Source: Atriophallophorus winterbourni (Eukaryota; Platyhelminthes; Trematoda; Plagiorchiida; Microphallidae). From it: a stretch of 64,000 nucleotides of DNA. The stretch lies in the NCBI GenBank assembly GCA_013407085.1, contig JACCGJ010000696.1, forward strand, positions 1 through 64,000, written 5' to 3'. A program made the position numbers and the translations under genes. Below are positions 20,028-30,045 of the stretch, one piece after another (within the stretch, counting starts at the first letter, position 1; every line of letters begins with the position of its first letter). The notes under the pieces are model-generated. The model searched no databases and had not been told where the DNA came from. It was given only the letters and a program-made list of their open reading frames with translations.

Positions 20028-21589
20028 CCACTCTCCCCTTTACTGTTCGAACCAATCCGCCACGCTTGGTAGTGGTCGACGGGTTTACGTACCCTGAGCG
20101 TTCTTCGCAATTGGCTATACCCTCCAGCTTGTGGTTGCTGCGTTGCTCTGTCACATACAGGCAGTTGTAATGGCCGATCCCCGGAAGCACTATAGACGCG
20201 TCTGGCATTAACTTTTGTACCATCCTCTAATTCGTAAGTGCCGGGTGTACACACAGTTTTTATTTTCGTGGGTGCTTTGAAAGCGCTCTCCCCCTTCAAC
20301 CAATTTTGTTTTTTAACGCGCACAGTTGAACCAGGTTGGAGTGTTTGCCCATGACGCCTGTATTTGTTTTGATAACATTGTCGACGAAGCTGCTCGTCAT
20401 TATTGATTCTCTGTGCCGGTCGAAATGCGGCATTTAACTTCGTACGAACTTGTCTCCCAAACATAAGCTCACTGGGAGTTTTTCCTGTGGCCGTATGTGG
20501 TGTCGTTCGGTATGTTGATAAAGCCAGAATTAGGGCGTCCTCCCACGAATCACCTTGCAACTGTATGGCTTGTACAGACTCCTTCAGTGTTCTGTTAAGG
20601 CGCTCAACCATTCCGTTCGCTGCTGGATTGTAAGGCACTGGTGAAGTGTGCTTGATGCCATTGAAGCGGAGAAATTCTGTAAACTCGTTGCTACGAATTT
20701 GTGGACCGTTATCCGTAACTAATTCCTCGGGTAATCCGAATCTCGCGAAAAGATACTGCAACCACTTGATCACGGTTTTTGACGTCACCTCACCACAAAG
20801 TAGTGCCTCAGGCCATTTGGTGTAAAAGCAAGTTGTAACAAGCATGTTTCTGTTAGATGACGGAGCTCGCATAAAAGGGCCCATGATGTCAATTGCTATT
20901 TTTGCCCAAGGGTGCATAGGATAGTCAATCGGTTGAATGGGGGGTTGTATTGGTATGGCACATTTATCAGCGTGTTGACAGCATGCACACTGACGAACAG
21001 CAGCTTCAATTGAGGCATTCAGTCTTGGCCACCAATAGTATTCACGAATACGTGATTTAGTTCGTACAATTCCGGGATGTCCTTCGTGGCCACATGCAAT
21101 CACTGTTGGTATTAAAGTTCCCGGAACAACGATACGGTTGCCTCTTGTGATGCAATGATCCACGAGAGACAATTCGTGTCTCACAGCATAGAACGGATTC
21201 AACTCAACAGGAATAAGCTTCTTACTTGGCCAAGCAGTCTGGAGGTATCCGCGAAGCTTTTGTAGTAAACTATCTTTTTCGGTATGATCATTTATCAACC
21301 TCTGTGTTATAGCTCCCAGATGGTTAACCTTCAAATTAGCAATCAGTGTCACCTCGGTTAGATCTTCATTTTCATCAACATTTTCCATTGGTGAACAAGA
21401 CAAAGCATCCGGGACGCGGTTTTGTGATCCAGGAATATATTTTACTTCAAAGTCGTAAGCTAACAATCTGGAATACCAGCGACTGATTCGAATGGGCTTC
21501 TGTCCTTTATTCCCGCGGCACAACAGGGTTGTCAGTGCTGTATGGTCAGTTCGCAGTGTGAAACGACGGCCGAAAGGTAAATATGCCAA
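19985..21589 (-). CDS. Gypsy-1 pol, downstream frame: RNase H C-terminal end and integrase
   Basis: A 534-codon frame. It opens inside RNase H (FTLRTDHTALTTLL holds a catalytic Asp) and continues to PGSQNRVPDALS, the usual end of RNase H. Integrase follows: the zinc-binding HEGHPG...CACCQ, then IAIDIMGPF (first Asp), VTDNGPQ (second Asp) and AANGMVERLNR (Glu), all present. TWAKT-like tail residues are lacking; instead a basic region leads into the LTR, and the last codons of the frame overlap the 3' LTR. It overlaps the upstream pol frame by 58 bases in a different frame, so it was once continuous with it and was split by an indel near 21560. No native start codon is implied. Confidence 0.85.
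   Translation of the reverse strand: MAYLPFGRRFTLRTDHTALTTLLCRGNKGQKPIRISRWYSRLLAYDFEVKYIPGSQNRVPDALSCSPMENVDENEDLTEVTLIANLKVNHLGAITQRLINDHTEKDSLLQKLRGYLQTAWPSKKLIPVELNPFYAVRHELSLVDHCITRGNRIVVPGTLIPTVIACGHEGHPGIVRTKSRIREYYWWPRLNASIEAAVRQCACCQHADKCAIPIQPPIQPIDYPMHPWAKIAIDIMGPFMRAPSSNRNMLVTTCFYTKWPEALLCGEVTSKTVIKWLQYLFARFGLPEELVTDNGPQIRSNEFTEFLRFNGIKHTSPVPYNPAANGMVERLNRTLKESVQAIQLQGDSWEDALILALSTYRTTPHTATGKTPSELMFGRQVRTKLNAAFRPAQRINNDEQLRRQCYQNKYRRHGQTLQPGSTVRVKKQNWLKGESAFKAPTKIKTVCTPGTYELEDGTKVNARRVYSASGDRPLQLPVCDRATQQPQAGGYSQLRRTLRVRKPVDHYQAWRIGSNSKGESGVVSTLHRPVRCVR
20028..20041 (-). promoter_or_regulatory. Polypurine tract of Gypsy-1
   Basis: On the element strand AAAGGGGAGAGTGG directly precedes the 3' LTR, the position required for plus-strand priming. 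Confidence 0.8.
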
Positions 21590-23355
21590 CGTTCACAGGC
21601 CCAAAGGCAAGCCAGTGCTTCCTTTTCTCCCGCGGAGTAGTTTCTCTCGGTTTTCGATAAGGTACGTGATGCATAGGCAATAACTTTTTCAGTCCCCTGC
21701 TGCATCTGTGACAGAACTGTTCCAAGCCCAACATATGACGCGTCAGTTGTAACAAACGTCGGGCAACCCTCATCAAAAATAGACACTGTGGGAGATGAGG
21801 ACACCATCCGGCGGATCTGATTATATGCATCGTCCTGAGCCGACTTCCATTCGAATGCTACGTTACGTCTGGTGAGCCCACGTAGGGGCTCTGTGATTGT
21901 GGCAAAATTATGTAAATGTCGAAGGTAATAGGAACACAATCCTAGAAAATGTTTGATCTGTTCACTGTCCTGTGGTTTCGGGCATTGCAATATTGCCTGT
22001 GTGTTTTTAACATTCGGCCGAACGCCTGCGGATGAAATTAAATGACCCAAAAATTCGATTTCTTGAGCACAATATTGGCATTTCTGAATGTTAAGACGTA
22101 GGTTCAAAGAATTGAGGCGATGCAACACTGTATTAAGATTAATTTCATGCTCTTCCAAAGATGATCCGAAAACACAGATATCATCCATATAGGCAATGCA
22201 GCCGGGTATGTCGGACAATGCTAATGTGATAAATTTCTGCCAGGCTGCTGGAGCGCTGTTAAGACCCATAGGCAGAACTTTGTACTGATACAATCCATTA
22301 GGTGTAAGAAACGCTGTCAGTAGTCTAGATTCGTCTGTCAAAGGCATGTGGAAATATGCACTTCGGATGTCCAGTTTTGAGAAGATTCTTGCTCCTGAGA
22401 GCTTCACAATCAATTCATCAGCTGTAGGAAGTGGAAATTTTTCCACAATGACATATTTATTAAGCATCCTCAAGTCAGTGCATATGCGAATGGTTCCGTC
22501 TTTCTTCCAAACCGCTACCAAGGGATGCACCCATTCAGAACATTGTATGGGTTCAATCAAATCATCTGCAACCATCTTGCTCAATGCATCACAAACGGAA
22601 CTGCGTTTTGTCAAAGGAATGGGCCGTGGCTGAGATATAGCAAAAGGTCGAGCATCAGACCGTAGATTTATCCTGTGCTTGCCGTTCGGGATTCGTCCCA
22701 ATTCATCCCGAAACAAGTTAGGGAAACGAGGTTCCAGTTTATCAATACACACCGCAGCAATCGTCATTCTTTCAATAGAAGGGGTCACTTGCAGCGATAC
22801 CATAGCATTTCGACCAAGTAACGGTTTGCTGTTAGTGTGCGATACGTAAACGGCAACAACGGATTTAAACTCCCTTTCCAGAAATAAGGGCACGTTGAGA
22901 AATCCCAGAATGGGCACAGGGTTTTTCGAGTAACTTCCAAAAACATAATTCGATGGTTGAATAGGGAATGACTGTAAATGCGTACAATAAAACTCGTACG
23001 GAAAGATTGTTATTGGACAAGCTGAATCTAATTCCATAGGCAAAGTTATCATTCTGTCACCCAAGCAAAAATGTACTGTACGGATATCAGAAGAAGGTAA
23101 TTTGGGTTCAATTGCAGAGCATGTAGTAAGTTCGTGACTAGAAATGCCATAAATATGTTCAGCTTCCGATGTTGCTGTATTAGAATCAGCCATGTCTGTG
23201 TCACTTGTATCAACTTGAGAAACTGTTTGAGACCGACATACACGAGCAAAGTGACCGAGCTTACCACATTTGTTACACTTGCCTTTGCGAGCTTGACAAT
23301 ATGGACTGTTCGCTAAATGTTGGTTACTCCCACAACGGAAACAGCTCATGGCCAA
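21532..23355 (-). CDS. Gypsy-1 zinc knuckles, protease, RT and RNase H N-terminal part
   Basis: A 607-codon frame. Residues 5-20 and 27-40 are zinc knuckles (the second is CNKCGKLGHFARVC). The protease active site is at D110-S-A (MELDSACP) rather than the usual D-S/T-G. RT occupies about 245-430, with WKKDGTIRICTDLR, FSKLDIRSAYF, PMGLNSAPAAWQ and the catalytic YMDD at 389-392. RNase H begins with TTDASYVGLG and carries GEKEALACLWACERWH. The frame is lost 30 residues later. The Gag capsid lies upstream and is out of frame, so the listed ATG is only the first in this frame. It encodes processing and reverse transcription of the element RNA. Confidence 0.88.
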   Translation of the reverse strand: MAMSCFRCGSNQHLANSPYCQARKGKCNKCGKLGHFARVCRSQTVSQVDTSDTDMADSNTATSEAEHIYGISSHELTTCSAIEPKLPSSDIRTVHFCLGDRMITLPMELDSACPITIFPYEFYCTHLQSFPIQPSNYVFGSYSKNPVPILGFLNVPLFLEREFKSVVAVYVSHTNSKPLLGRNAMVSLQVTPSIERMTIAAVCIDKLEPRFPNLFRDELGRIPNGKHRINLRSDARPFAISQPRPIPLTKRSSVCDALSKMVADDLIEPIQCSEWVHPLVAVWKKDGTIRICTDLRMLNKYVIVEKFPLPTADELIVKLSGARIFSKLDIRSAYFHMPLTDESRLLTAFLTPNGLYQYKVLPMGLNSAPAAWQKFITLALSDIPGCIAYMDDICVFGSSLEEHEINLNTVLHRLNSLNLRLNIQKCQYCAQEIEFLGHLISSAGVRPNVKNTQAILQCPKPQDSEQIKHFLGLCSYYLRHLHNFATITEPLRGLTRRNVAFEWKSAQDDAYNQIRRMVSSSPTVSIFDEGCPTFVTTDASYVGLGTVLSQMQQGTEKVIAYASRTLSKTERNYSAGEKEALACLWACERWHIYLSAVVSHCELTIQH

Positions 23356-23424
23356 TGATTTCGAACGTTAAGCATAAGCTGGCTTCACATGTGATATCTC
23401 AGAACTTGCATGAAAGAACGATTT

Positions 23425-23630
23425 ATTATATAAATATATATAATATATATATATATATATAAGAGATATATATATATATTAGAGTATATATATATATATA
23501 TATATATATAGAGAATATATATATATATAATATAATCTAATCTATCTAGTATTCTAATATATAATTATCTATATAATATCGATCTATATTATCTATATAT
23601 ATATATAATATATATAGATTTAACACCAAA
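23425..23630. repeat. (TA)n-rich microsatellite inside gag
   Basis: About 200 bases of imperfect TATATA arrays, with short interruptions, lie between capsid and zinc knuckle of Gypsy-1. Confidence 0.9.
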
Positions 23631-23639
23631 TCATGTCAA

Positions 23640-24250
23640 AAGGAAAAAGTGCACCCTGAAAAGTGCAGAACGATTTATTCTGCTCCTGATATCACATTGC
23701 GGGCACCGACAATCTCACGAACACGTTCCGCAGTAAATTTTATTTGCATACGCGGATAGAGAGATTCCCGGATCCTGCCGTCCGATAGGCCGGGAAATGA
23801 ATTGTTTGTATTAGAAAGGTTTCGTCTACCTTCCTTCGCGGGACGGCTTGAATTCTCAAGGCGGACTGTCCGGTATCACCGCCGGAAATAAATACGTATC
23901 TAATGAGTGGCCGAAGGTTCCTGTCGAATTCGTGGAAAAATGTATAACGTGTGACAAACAAATTTCAACTCGGAACCCCAATATTTATCCGTGCATTGAA
24001 GCCTTCGTTGATCGTTGCGTTGGTTTCTCAGATTCCTGGGCTTCGAAATATCGCGAACCTTAAAGTCCAAGGTATTGACGTAAGAAGACGATCTCTTGTT
24101 CACAGGTCATCTTGATTGGTGGATTGAAAATTGTTATCATGTTAAGATAATCCTTGAAAGATAGTTTGAAATTCTGCCACTCTCCAGCAGTTGGACGAGC
24201 AGTAGGATCATCCCAAAGCGGATCGGGAGCACGAGCTGAGCTGAGCATGT
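23640..24250 (-). pseudogene. Gypsy-1 gag capsid region, decayed
   Basis: Just inside the 5' LTR the minus strand reads ARAPDPLWDDPTARPTAGEW, then FKLSFKDYLNMI and a VFLRQYLGL block, resembling the start of a Gypsy Gag. Frames then switch several times (a CHTLYIFPRIRQEP piece near 23920, a RRKVDETF piece near 23830). The link to the zinc knuckles at 23340 is broken by the TA-rich stretch at 23430-23630. Confidence 0.6.
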
Positions 24251-24258
24251 CACAGGTT

Positions 24259-24276
24259 CAGTGAATCGCGACGCCA
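24259..24276 (-). promoter_or_regulatory. Primer-binding site of Gypsy-1
   Basis: Two bases after the 5' LTR the element strand reads TGGCGTCGCGATTCACTG. It starts with the TGG that pairs with the CCA end of a tRNA. The tRNA species was not identified. Confidence 0.7.
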
Positions 24277-24278
24277 GT

Positions 24279-24469
24279 TGTTATATTCACAAGTAAGCAC
24301 AAAGCACTTATTCCCGAAAGAACAGCAAGAACAAACGACTGGACTTGTGAACGGAACCAGTGTTAGATTATTGATGGGCAAAGTTTAAAAGCGTGGCGCG
24401 TGAGTGATCGATCGGAAATCAATAAGTCAACGCACACAGCGGACAGGTCCTAGCAGCGTAGACACTACA
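24279..24469 (-). repeat. 5' LTR of Gypsy-1
   Basis: 191 bp, starts TGTAGTGTCTACGC and ends GTGAATATAACA on the element strand. It is immediately followed, in the element's sense, by the primer-binding site. Confidence 0.9.
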
Positions 24470-24474
24470 TGTTA

Positions 24475-24879
24475 TAGGTTAGCCACTTAGGTAGAAGTAT
24501 AAGTTTAGTATATCGTGAGAGTCTAGAGATCAAAAGCTTACGACCACAGAACGTGACATTGGCGCACTTAACTTTCAAGATCGCTTCCTTCAACTATACA
24601 AGGCAACTAGCAAGGCCTCACTCCGATCCTTGATATGGAAGTTTTGATCTGAAATCGTTTAAATCTGTATCCTCAAGTGTGGTTTAAATTATTTTTATAT
24701 TAGATCAGGTGATTTTTACGATTTTTTGAACCATATTACAATCAAAATCGATTGCAGAATGGGTACAGCTGCAAAGTGATTCAGTAAGGAATAAGCTGCC
24801 ATTCAGTTTCCAAAAATACAAAGTGTTGCAAATTGATAAGCCATTCCAATACCAATATCACTTTAGGTAGACGATTTTG
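24475..24879. other. No gene seen
   Basis: Mixed-composition DNA that resumes the flank of the Gypsy-1 empty site. Matched by 44974-45378 with few changes. Confidence 0.4.
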
Positions 24880-25390
24880 AGCTGGACTGAGACAGAATGG
24901 GAGCTTGGAGTCTGGGTATGGGAACTTTTTAAATTGTGAGGTCATCTACAAGCCGGCTTCCAAGCTTCCAGGTATGCTACGACGGATTTTCAGACCCTTC
25001 TCGCTTAGGAAACGGCCTGCCATCATGAAAAACTACTTAATTCCAGCCATGGAGCATGCAACGCAAGCCTGGACTCCCTGGTTAAAAAGGATATACTATT
25101 GCTTGAAAAAATATAGAATCGTGCAGCCAAACACATAGGGTCGTTTCCAGATGCTAACGCATGATGAACGATTGCAAAAGCTGATCCTTATCACTTCCCT
25201 TCAAACAAGCCTTCCGAGTGATGTGCGACTTACAAAATATTAAATACCCCCAACATGCTTTAATACATTTATCCGAATACCGTGAGTCACAACATACACA
25301 CCGCCACTCAGCGACACCACAAATTCCCCATTCCCCTATTAGCTGTCGCCGATATTTTTTATTCTGTTACTGTCTGTTTTCTTTGGAATG
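24880..25390 (+). pseudogene. LINE 3' fragment, family C, copy 1
   Basis: Broken frames read CEVIYKPASKLPGMLRRIF, then LIPAMEHATQAWTPW, then SPISCRRYFLF. The closest relative is the longer reversed copy at 47310-49290 (CEVIYKRASKLLGMLRRIF). Only the post-RT region is present. Confidence 0.65.
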
Positions 25391-25990
25391 CCCTCCAGAA
25401 ACATTGTTACCTATATTAGGCCAACATTGGAGTACGCTCTTCTAGCATGGTCGCCATGGTTACAAAAGGACATGGCTGCAACGTGTATACCACCGCGCTT
25501 GAAAACTGGTGACCGGAATATACAACTGGCCATTAGAGGAGAGGATTGCAACTTTAACCTGTTTGACTTTTCGTACAGTCTTGTCAGGTGTGACTTAATC
25601 CTACTGTTGAACATTCTGCACACAGTGGATCACTCAATTGAACACCTGTTTCATCGGCAAGAAGCACGTGGTAGCAGATCGCAGAGCTACAAGTTAATTA
25701 TTCCGAACTCTAGATCAAATTGTTGAAGGTTTTGCTTTGTTGTCCGAGTTTATTTTATATGAGAATCTCTCTCCCAACATTTGATTTGCGCATCAAGCCT
25801 GAACATGTTCAAGGCTGAACTTGACAAGTATATGTTGACAAAATCCAACCTCGCACCTGAATACACGAGCTGACTTTCCACATTGATAATACTTTTGTGT
25901 TGTTTTTATGCATTCCCTATACTTTTAAGCTATGTTTACTGTAAAGTATTTGCTTTTTGGACCATTAAAACTTTGAATCACCTCTCCCAG
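25391..25990 (+). pseudogene. LINE 3' fragment, family D, with 3' UTR, copy 1
   Basis: It reads TYIRPTLEYALLAWSPW, LILLLNILHTVDHSIEHLF, and SSLNMFKAELDKY after a stop. About 110 bases of 3' UTR follow, ending in a CATTAAAACTTTGAATC word that is found reversed near 33160. The second copy is 45890-46490, apparently identical. Confidence 0.65.
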
Positions 25991-26329
25991 CGTCGAAACT
26001 TTCATTCAAAATTTAGACACTTATTCGTTGTATTACGATTTGACGATACCTGCGTATTGACTCATGATAGGTGTTCAAATGCGTGACACTACATGATCAT
26101 TTGTTATTTCTTTTTTTCTGAACGAATATTTACTATGATGTTGTGGTTGTGAAACGAGAATCAGGTTCAATTTAAACAGGATGGAGTGCTAAAAACAGCA
26201 TCAGTCTACCAATGATACCCAAATCGGAATTTAATAAAAAGGCAACTGCTTTGCACTCGGACATGCCAACACTTTCGTAGCTAACCACGGAGATGAAGCA
26301 CAAAACAGTTAAGAGTTCAAAATATTGTA
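25991..26329. other. No gene seen
   Basis: AT-rich spacer without a recognisable domain. Identical or nearly so at 46490-46828. Confidence 0.4.
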
Positions 26330-26700
26330 GTGCTAACATCCCCTTCACGTCTAAACCACAACCGGTTTCTGGCTGTTTGTGGTCATCTGATTGAAACTAA
26401 AGTTTAATTTCAGTGAAAAGGTCGTAACAACGTTTTAATTAGAACAAGCGAGATCCTTTTTCGGTATTTTACATCAAGCTCTACAATACCTGCATATAAA
26501 AATGAAAAAATAATCAGAATAATATCAAACCTAAAATCAAACAACCATCAATGTCAGATGTTATTGTTCAAGTTGGTTCGTTGAATATCCCAGTTGTCCC
26601 AGGAAATTTTGTTCAAGTATAACTTTCTTTGCCACTTTACCATTGTTTCGTCGCTCAATGAAACTATTCTTACTGTCTGTACCTGATTCAAGATTCAAGA
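26330..26700 (-). repeat. Penelope-like terminal repeat remnant with decayed hammerhead, copy 1
   Basis: The minus strand at 26395-26330 contains CAGATGAC, ACAAACAGCC, AGAAACCGGTTGTGG and a later GGGGATGTTAGC. The plus-strand repeat at 63190-63260 has the same sequence of words. Both look like mutated versions of the hammerhead at 32988-33029 (CTGATGA, CAGACAGCAC, GAAAC). The core base after C is changed and stem II no longer pairs, so activity is not expected. 26600-26700 continues into words shared with 63110-63190. Confidence 0.5.
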
Positions 26701-26894
26701 ATTTATGGTCACAAAAAGCACATAGGTTCACAATGACCATATCATAGTAAATATTCGTTCAATAAGAGGTATAAAAACAATTATACGATGTCACTGGATT
26801 CAAGTATATAAACAGAAACTCAGAAAATTTTGAATGGTAGAAAAAGGCAGTAAACTTAAACAACAACCCATAGGATGACAAGGTATATGGAAAT

Positions 26895-27836
26895 ATATAT
26901 ATATATATATTATATATTTTAGAGGCAAATAGTTCCAAGTGAAAACAAATGCTTACCGAGAAAAAATGACGACGAATATCCAAGCGAAAATGCGGAAAAT
27001 GCTTAAAGCCTTTGAATAGTGTTCGTGTTCGAGTAAGCCAATGGGATTTAGCAGGGTTTAAGGGATGGTTTTTCATATGCCAGGATTTGGAATGTCAACG
27101 GGAGGTCAACTACTATCCGGCGTTGGGGAGAATCGTGTAGGTTCAGTTTTTAACATTCGTTCTGTGAAAGGGCGAATTTCTGTAAGCGGGGACCAACTTT
27201 GTAGCACGATTATAAATCGGTCGAGTAGTTCGATGTCCTTCCTCAGTCACGTGCCCAGCCTTGGATGGAATAGTACATAACAAGGACGTATAACTGTGTA
27301 TGTCCCCGGGGGTAGGGTTTCGACGTAAAATCCGGAATATCTTTTTTGAGAAGACTCAAGATACGGCCAAGCTGATTATTGTACACCATCCGGCAAGATG
27401 ATACAGGCTTAAGGTTAAACGAAACCCAGATACCAAGATCTTTTTCTGCTGTGGTCCAAACGAGATCTTGCGTGCCAAGCTGATACGTGTGGTGCAGAGA
27501 TTTTCCAAGCTGCAGCATTTTACATTTCGCAGGGTTAAATGGTAACTCATTTAACTGGGACCAACGAAATAAGATGCTTAGATCCCGTTGTAAGGCCATA
27601 CAGTCATTAACAGACCTGACACTTTTCCATATTTTAATATCATCGGCAAATAGTATCAAGTTGCATCCAATATCCTCTACTATATCGTTCATATACACCA
27701 GGAATAGAAGAGGTCCAAGCACCGAGCCTTGCGGAACTCCACTCGTGACAGACAATAACGAATACTTCGCTTTGGGATTTAAAGCGAAGCGAAGTTGCGA
27801 AGCGAAGCGAATATTCTTAACAAATGTCGTCACCAA
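26895..27836 (-). pseudogene. LINE RT fragment (family G), present in copy 1 only
   Basis: From 27836 the minus strand encodes in one frame LLSVTSGVPQGSVLGPLLF, LILFADDIKIWKS (catalytic FADD), LPFNPAKCKML and EKDLGIWVSFNL. After frame changes it continues to a RRHFFSVSICF block near 26970. The RT N-terminus and endonuclease are missing. It occupies the position held by a different set of LINE fragments in the second copy (47303-50740). Confidence 0.7.
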
Positions 27837-27839
27837 ACT

Positions 27840-30045
27840 TTTTTATAATAAATTTTCAGTGCAATTTCCGGCATCTATCGGATTTCATACTTTTCGATCG
27901 TGCTAGTTGACTTACAGCAAAGTTACCAGTTTGACTGGAAAAGACCAATTTGTTCCCAGCACCAACTATCCTACGAATTTGGCTATCATTACAAAGATCA
28001 TATTGAGCTACAGGTTTTGATACCTTATTTCGTGTACTATCTTCTTTGTGGTTCACGAGTTATCGCGGATTGATTGTTCAATGTCGAAATCTCACCACCG
28101 AACATTGTCAAATCACTCAATCGACAAAACAACTATTATCGATCAACTGGCAAGCCCTATTCAACCCACAAACATGTGCGAACGTGTTACTAGGTCCACT
28201 GCCCAAAGAAAAACATCGATCCAGCCGTGACCGTGAAAAATATTCATACGACGGCGACACTGAATCGTCGTGACCTCTGCATCACGTGTTTAGATCCGGT
28301 AAGCGTTGATACTGTTTCAGTTAAATGTACTTTCTGCGGGTTCCACCAATACGCGTCATGTGAATAGAATTTGACAGACGATTGTGTGAGGCTTGTGAAC
28401 AATGAGAAACTCCCATCGGTTTGTTGTTTGTAATAGCTGTAGAGATTCCAATAAAGACGTCCACCACAACAGTAAAGACTTGACTGTAGGTAAATAGCCT
28501 AATGAGATGCAGTGTAGACTGTCACATCTGGAAAACCAGTTTGCACATATGAGAAATTCAATTGAGCTATTGATTAAACCAACAACAAAGGATCCAAAAA
28601 ATTCAACTTCATCTTTAGACAGCACTAGCGCCCCTAAATATTCAAAAATATTGCTACAAGGCACCAAAGAGGTAGACACAACCGAGTCAAAACTAAAGTC
28701 ATCCTCCTTAAGTGTTGTGTTTGAGAAACCAGCTTCAATCTTTTTGGTTATATATTTACTGTCCTTATACGAATTCCTGTGGTGGGTTGTACCGCTACGG
28801 ACTTTTTTTATACCAAATTCTTGATCTTGAATCTTGATACTGACAAATGCAGAGCACGTGATTGAAAGTCTCGCTTATGAAGCTCCATTAGGACTCAGTG
28901 ACCACTTAGTTATTACGTTTGATTATTTTTGCCAGGCAATCAGAATAAGTGACATCAGCAAGCTGATTAGAAAAATCGAGTTTTCACAACTTAAAACTGC
29001 TTTTAAGACCCTGGTCTTAAGCACGATCAGTGGCAGTGTATGATAAACGAACTTAAATTTGCCGTTGAAATGCACTCTCATCTTGTTCCAAAGGTTCGAA
29101 AAAATGGATATACATTTAAGCTGAGAAGCCGAACACGAAAATGGTTGACCTTGCGAAATGCTGCATGGCGGTCTCATCGACATGATATCACTGTTGAGAG
29201 TTGGGAGACATTCCGTTTGCTGAGAAATAAAGTAAACAAACTTGTTGTTGATGACAAACTGAATTATCAAAAACATTTACTCAACAAAATGTAATCAAAC
29301 CCCAAAATTTTTCTACCAGATTATAAATAACCGGTCTAGGGTGAAACCAGGGGTTACCGCTCTAAAGACACGTGATGGAACAACAACCACAGCATCGCGA
29401 TCTGCCGAAGTTCTAGCCCATTTCTTCTCCACTGTCTTCAGCCCACGACTCACCGCTACCCGCCCCTTAACTCCCGTAATCTCACCCGAAAATGTTTTAC
29501 AACCACTATTACCTCGGAGATTGTCCTCCGCACATTGCTAAATCTCAACACGAGAAAATCTCCCGGAGCTGACGAAATTACCCCGCTTTTTCTTAAAAAC
29601 TGTGCTTATGCTTTGTGTACGCCTCTCACCTACTTGTTTAACCTCTTTTTAATCCAAAGATTCGTTCCCTGTGATTGGTAGAGTGGCATCATTACCCCCA
29701 TCTACAAAGGAGGAAACCGTTCCGAAGTATGCAACAAACGACCAGTAACACTACTACCGGTGATCTCTAAAGTGATAGAGCGCCTCGTAGCAAACAACGT
29801 CACAAAACATATGGAAGTCAATTGCTTTCTCGCAGTCGAACAACACGGCTTCAGAAAAAGAAACTCTTGCTTTCAAACCTTCTGCTCGTCCTCGATGACT
29901 GGACACAAGCCGTAGACAGGTCTCACCATGCACGCTTGTTATCTTGATAAGTCAAAAGCATTCGATCGTGTCAACCACAGTCTGTTACTACAAAAAATGT
30001 AGCAATGTGACATCAAAGGTTCATTATTACCCTGTTTGGAGGATC
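27840..30045 (+). mobile_element. LINE family B, plus strand, internally deleted (copy 1)
   Basis: The 5' leader (from about 27870), ORF1 start (MSKSHHRTLSNHS near 28081, and MCERVTRST near 28174) and a helical ORF1 segment run to about 28745. About 90 bases of unrelated sequence follow, then the endonuclease resumes at AEHVIESLAYEAPLGLSDH (28850). RT regions follow in broken frames: KSPGADEI near 29560, TLLPVISKVIERLV near 29755 and CYLDKSKAFDRVN near 29935. The 3' third of RT is missing. Compared with 50760-54285 it has lost about 1.4 kb between ORF1 and endonuclease. Confidence 0.75.

Larger units (their letters stand above)
19837..24469 (-). mobile_element. Ty3/Gypsy element (Gypsy-1) with both LTRs
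   Basis: The 4633-bp element reads on the minus strand. The two LTRs are each 191 bp, start TGT and end ACA. A primer-binding site follows the 5' LTR and a polypurine tract precedes the 3' LTR. Internal order is Gag (decayed), zinc knuckles, protease, RT, RNase H, integrase. The second copy of the block has an empty site (GAGGTATAGGTTAGCC at about 44969) exactly where this element sits. AGGTA (19832-19836) and TGTTA (24470-24474) look like a diverged 5-bp target duplication. One frameshift in RNase H and a decayed gag make it inactive as read. Confidence 0.9.
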
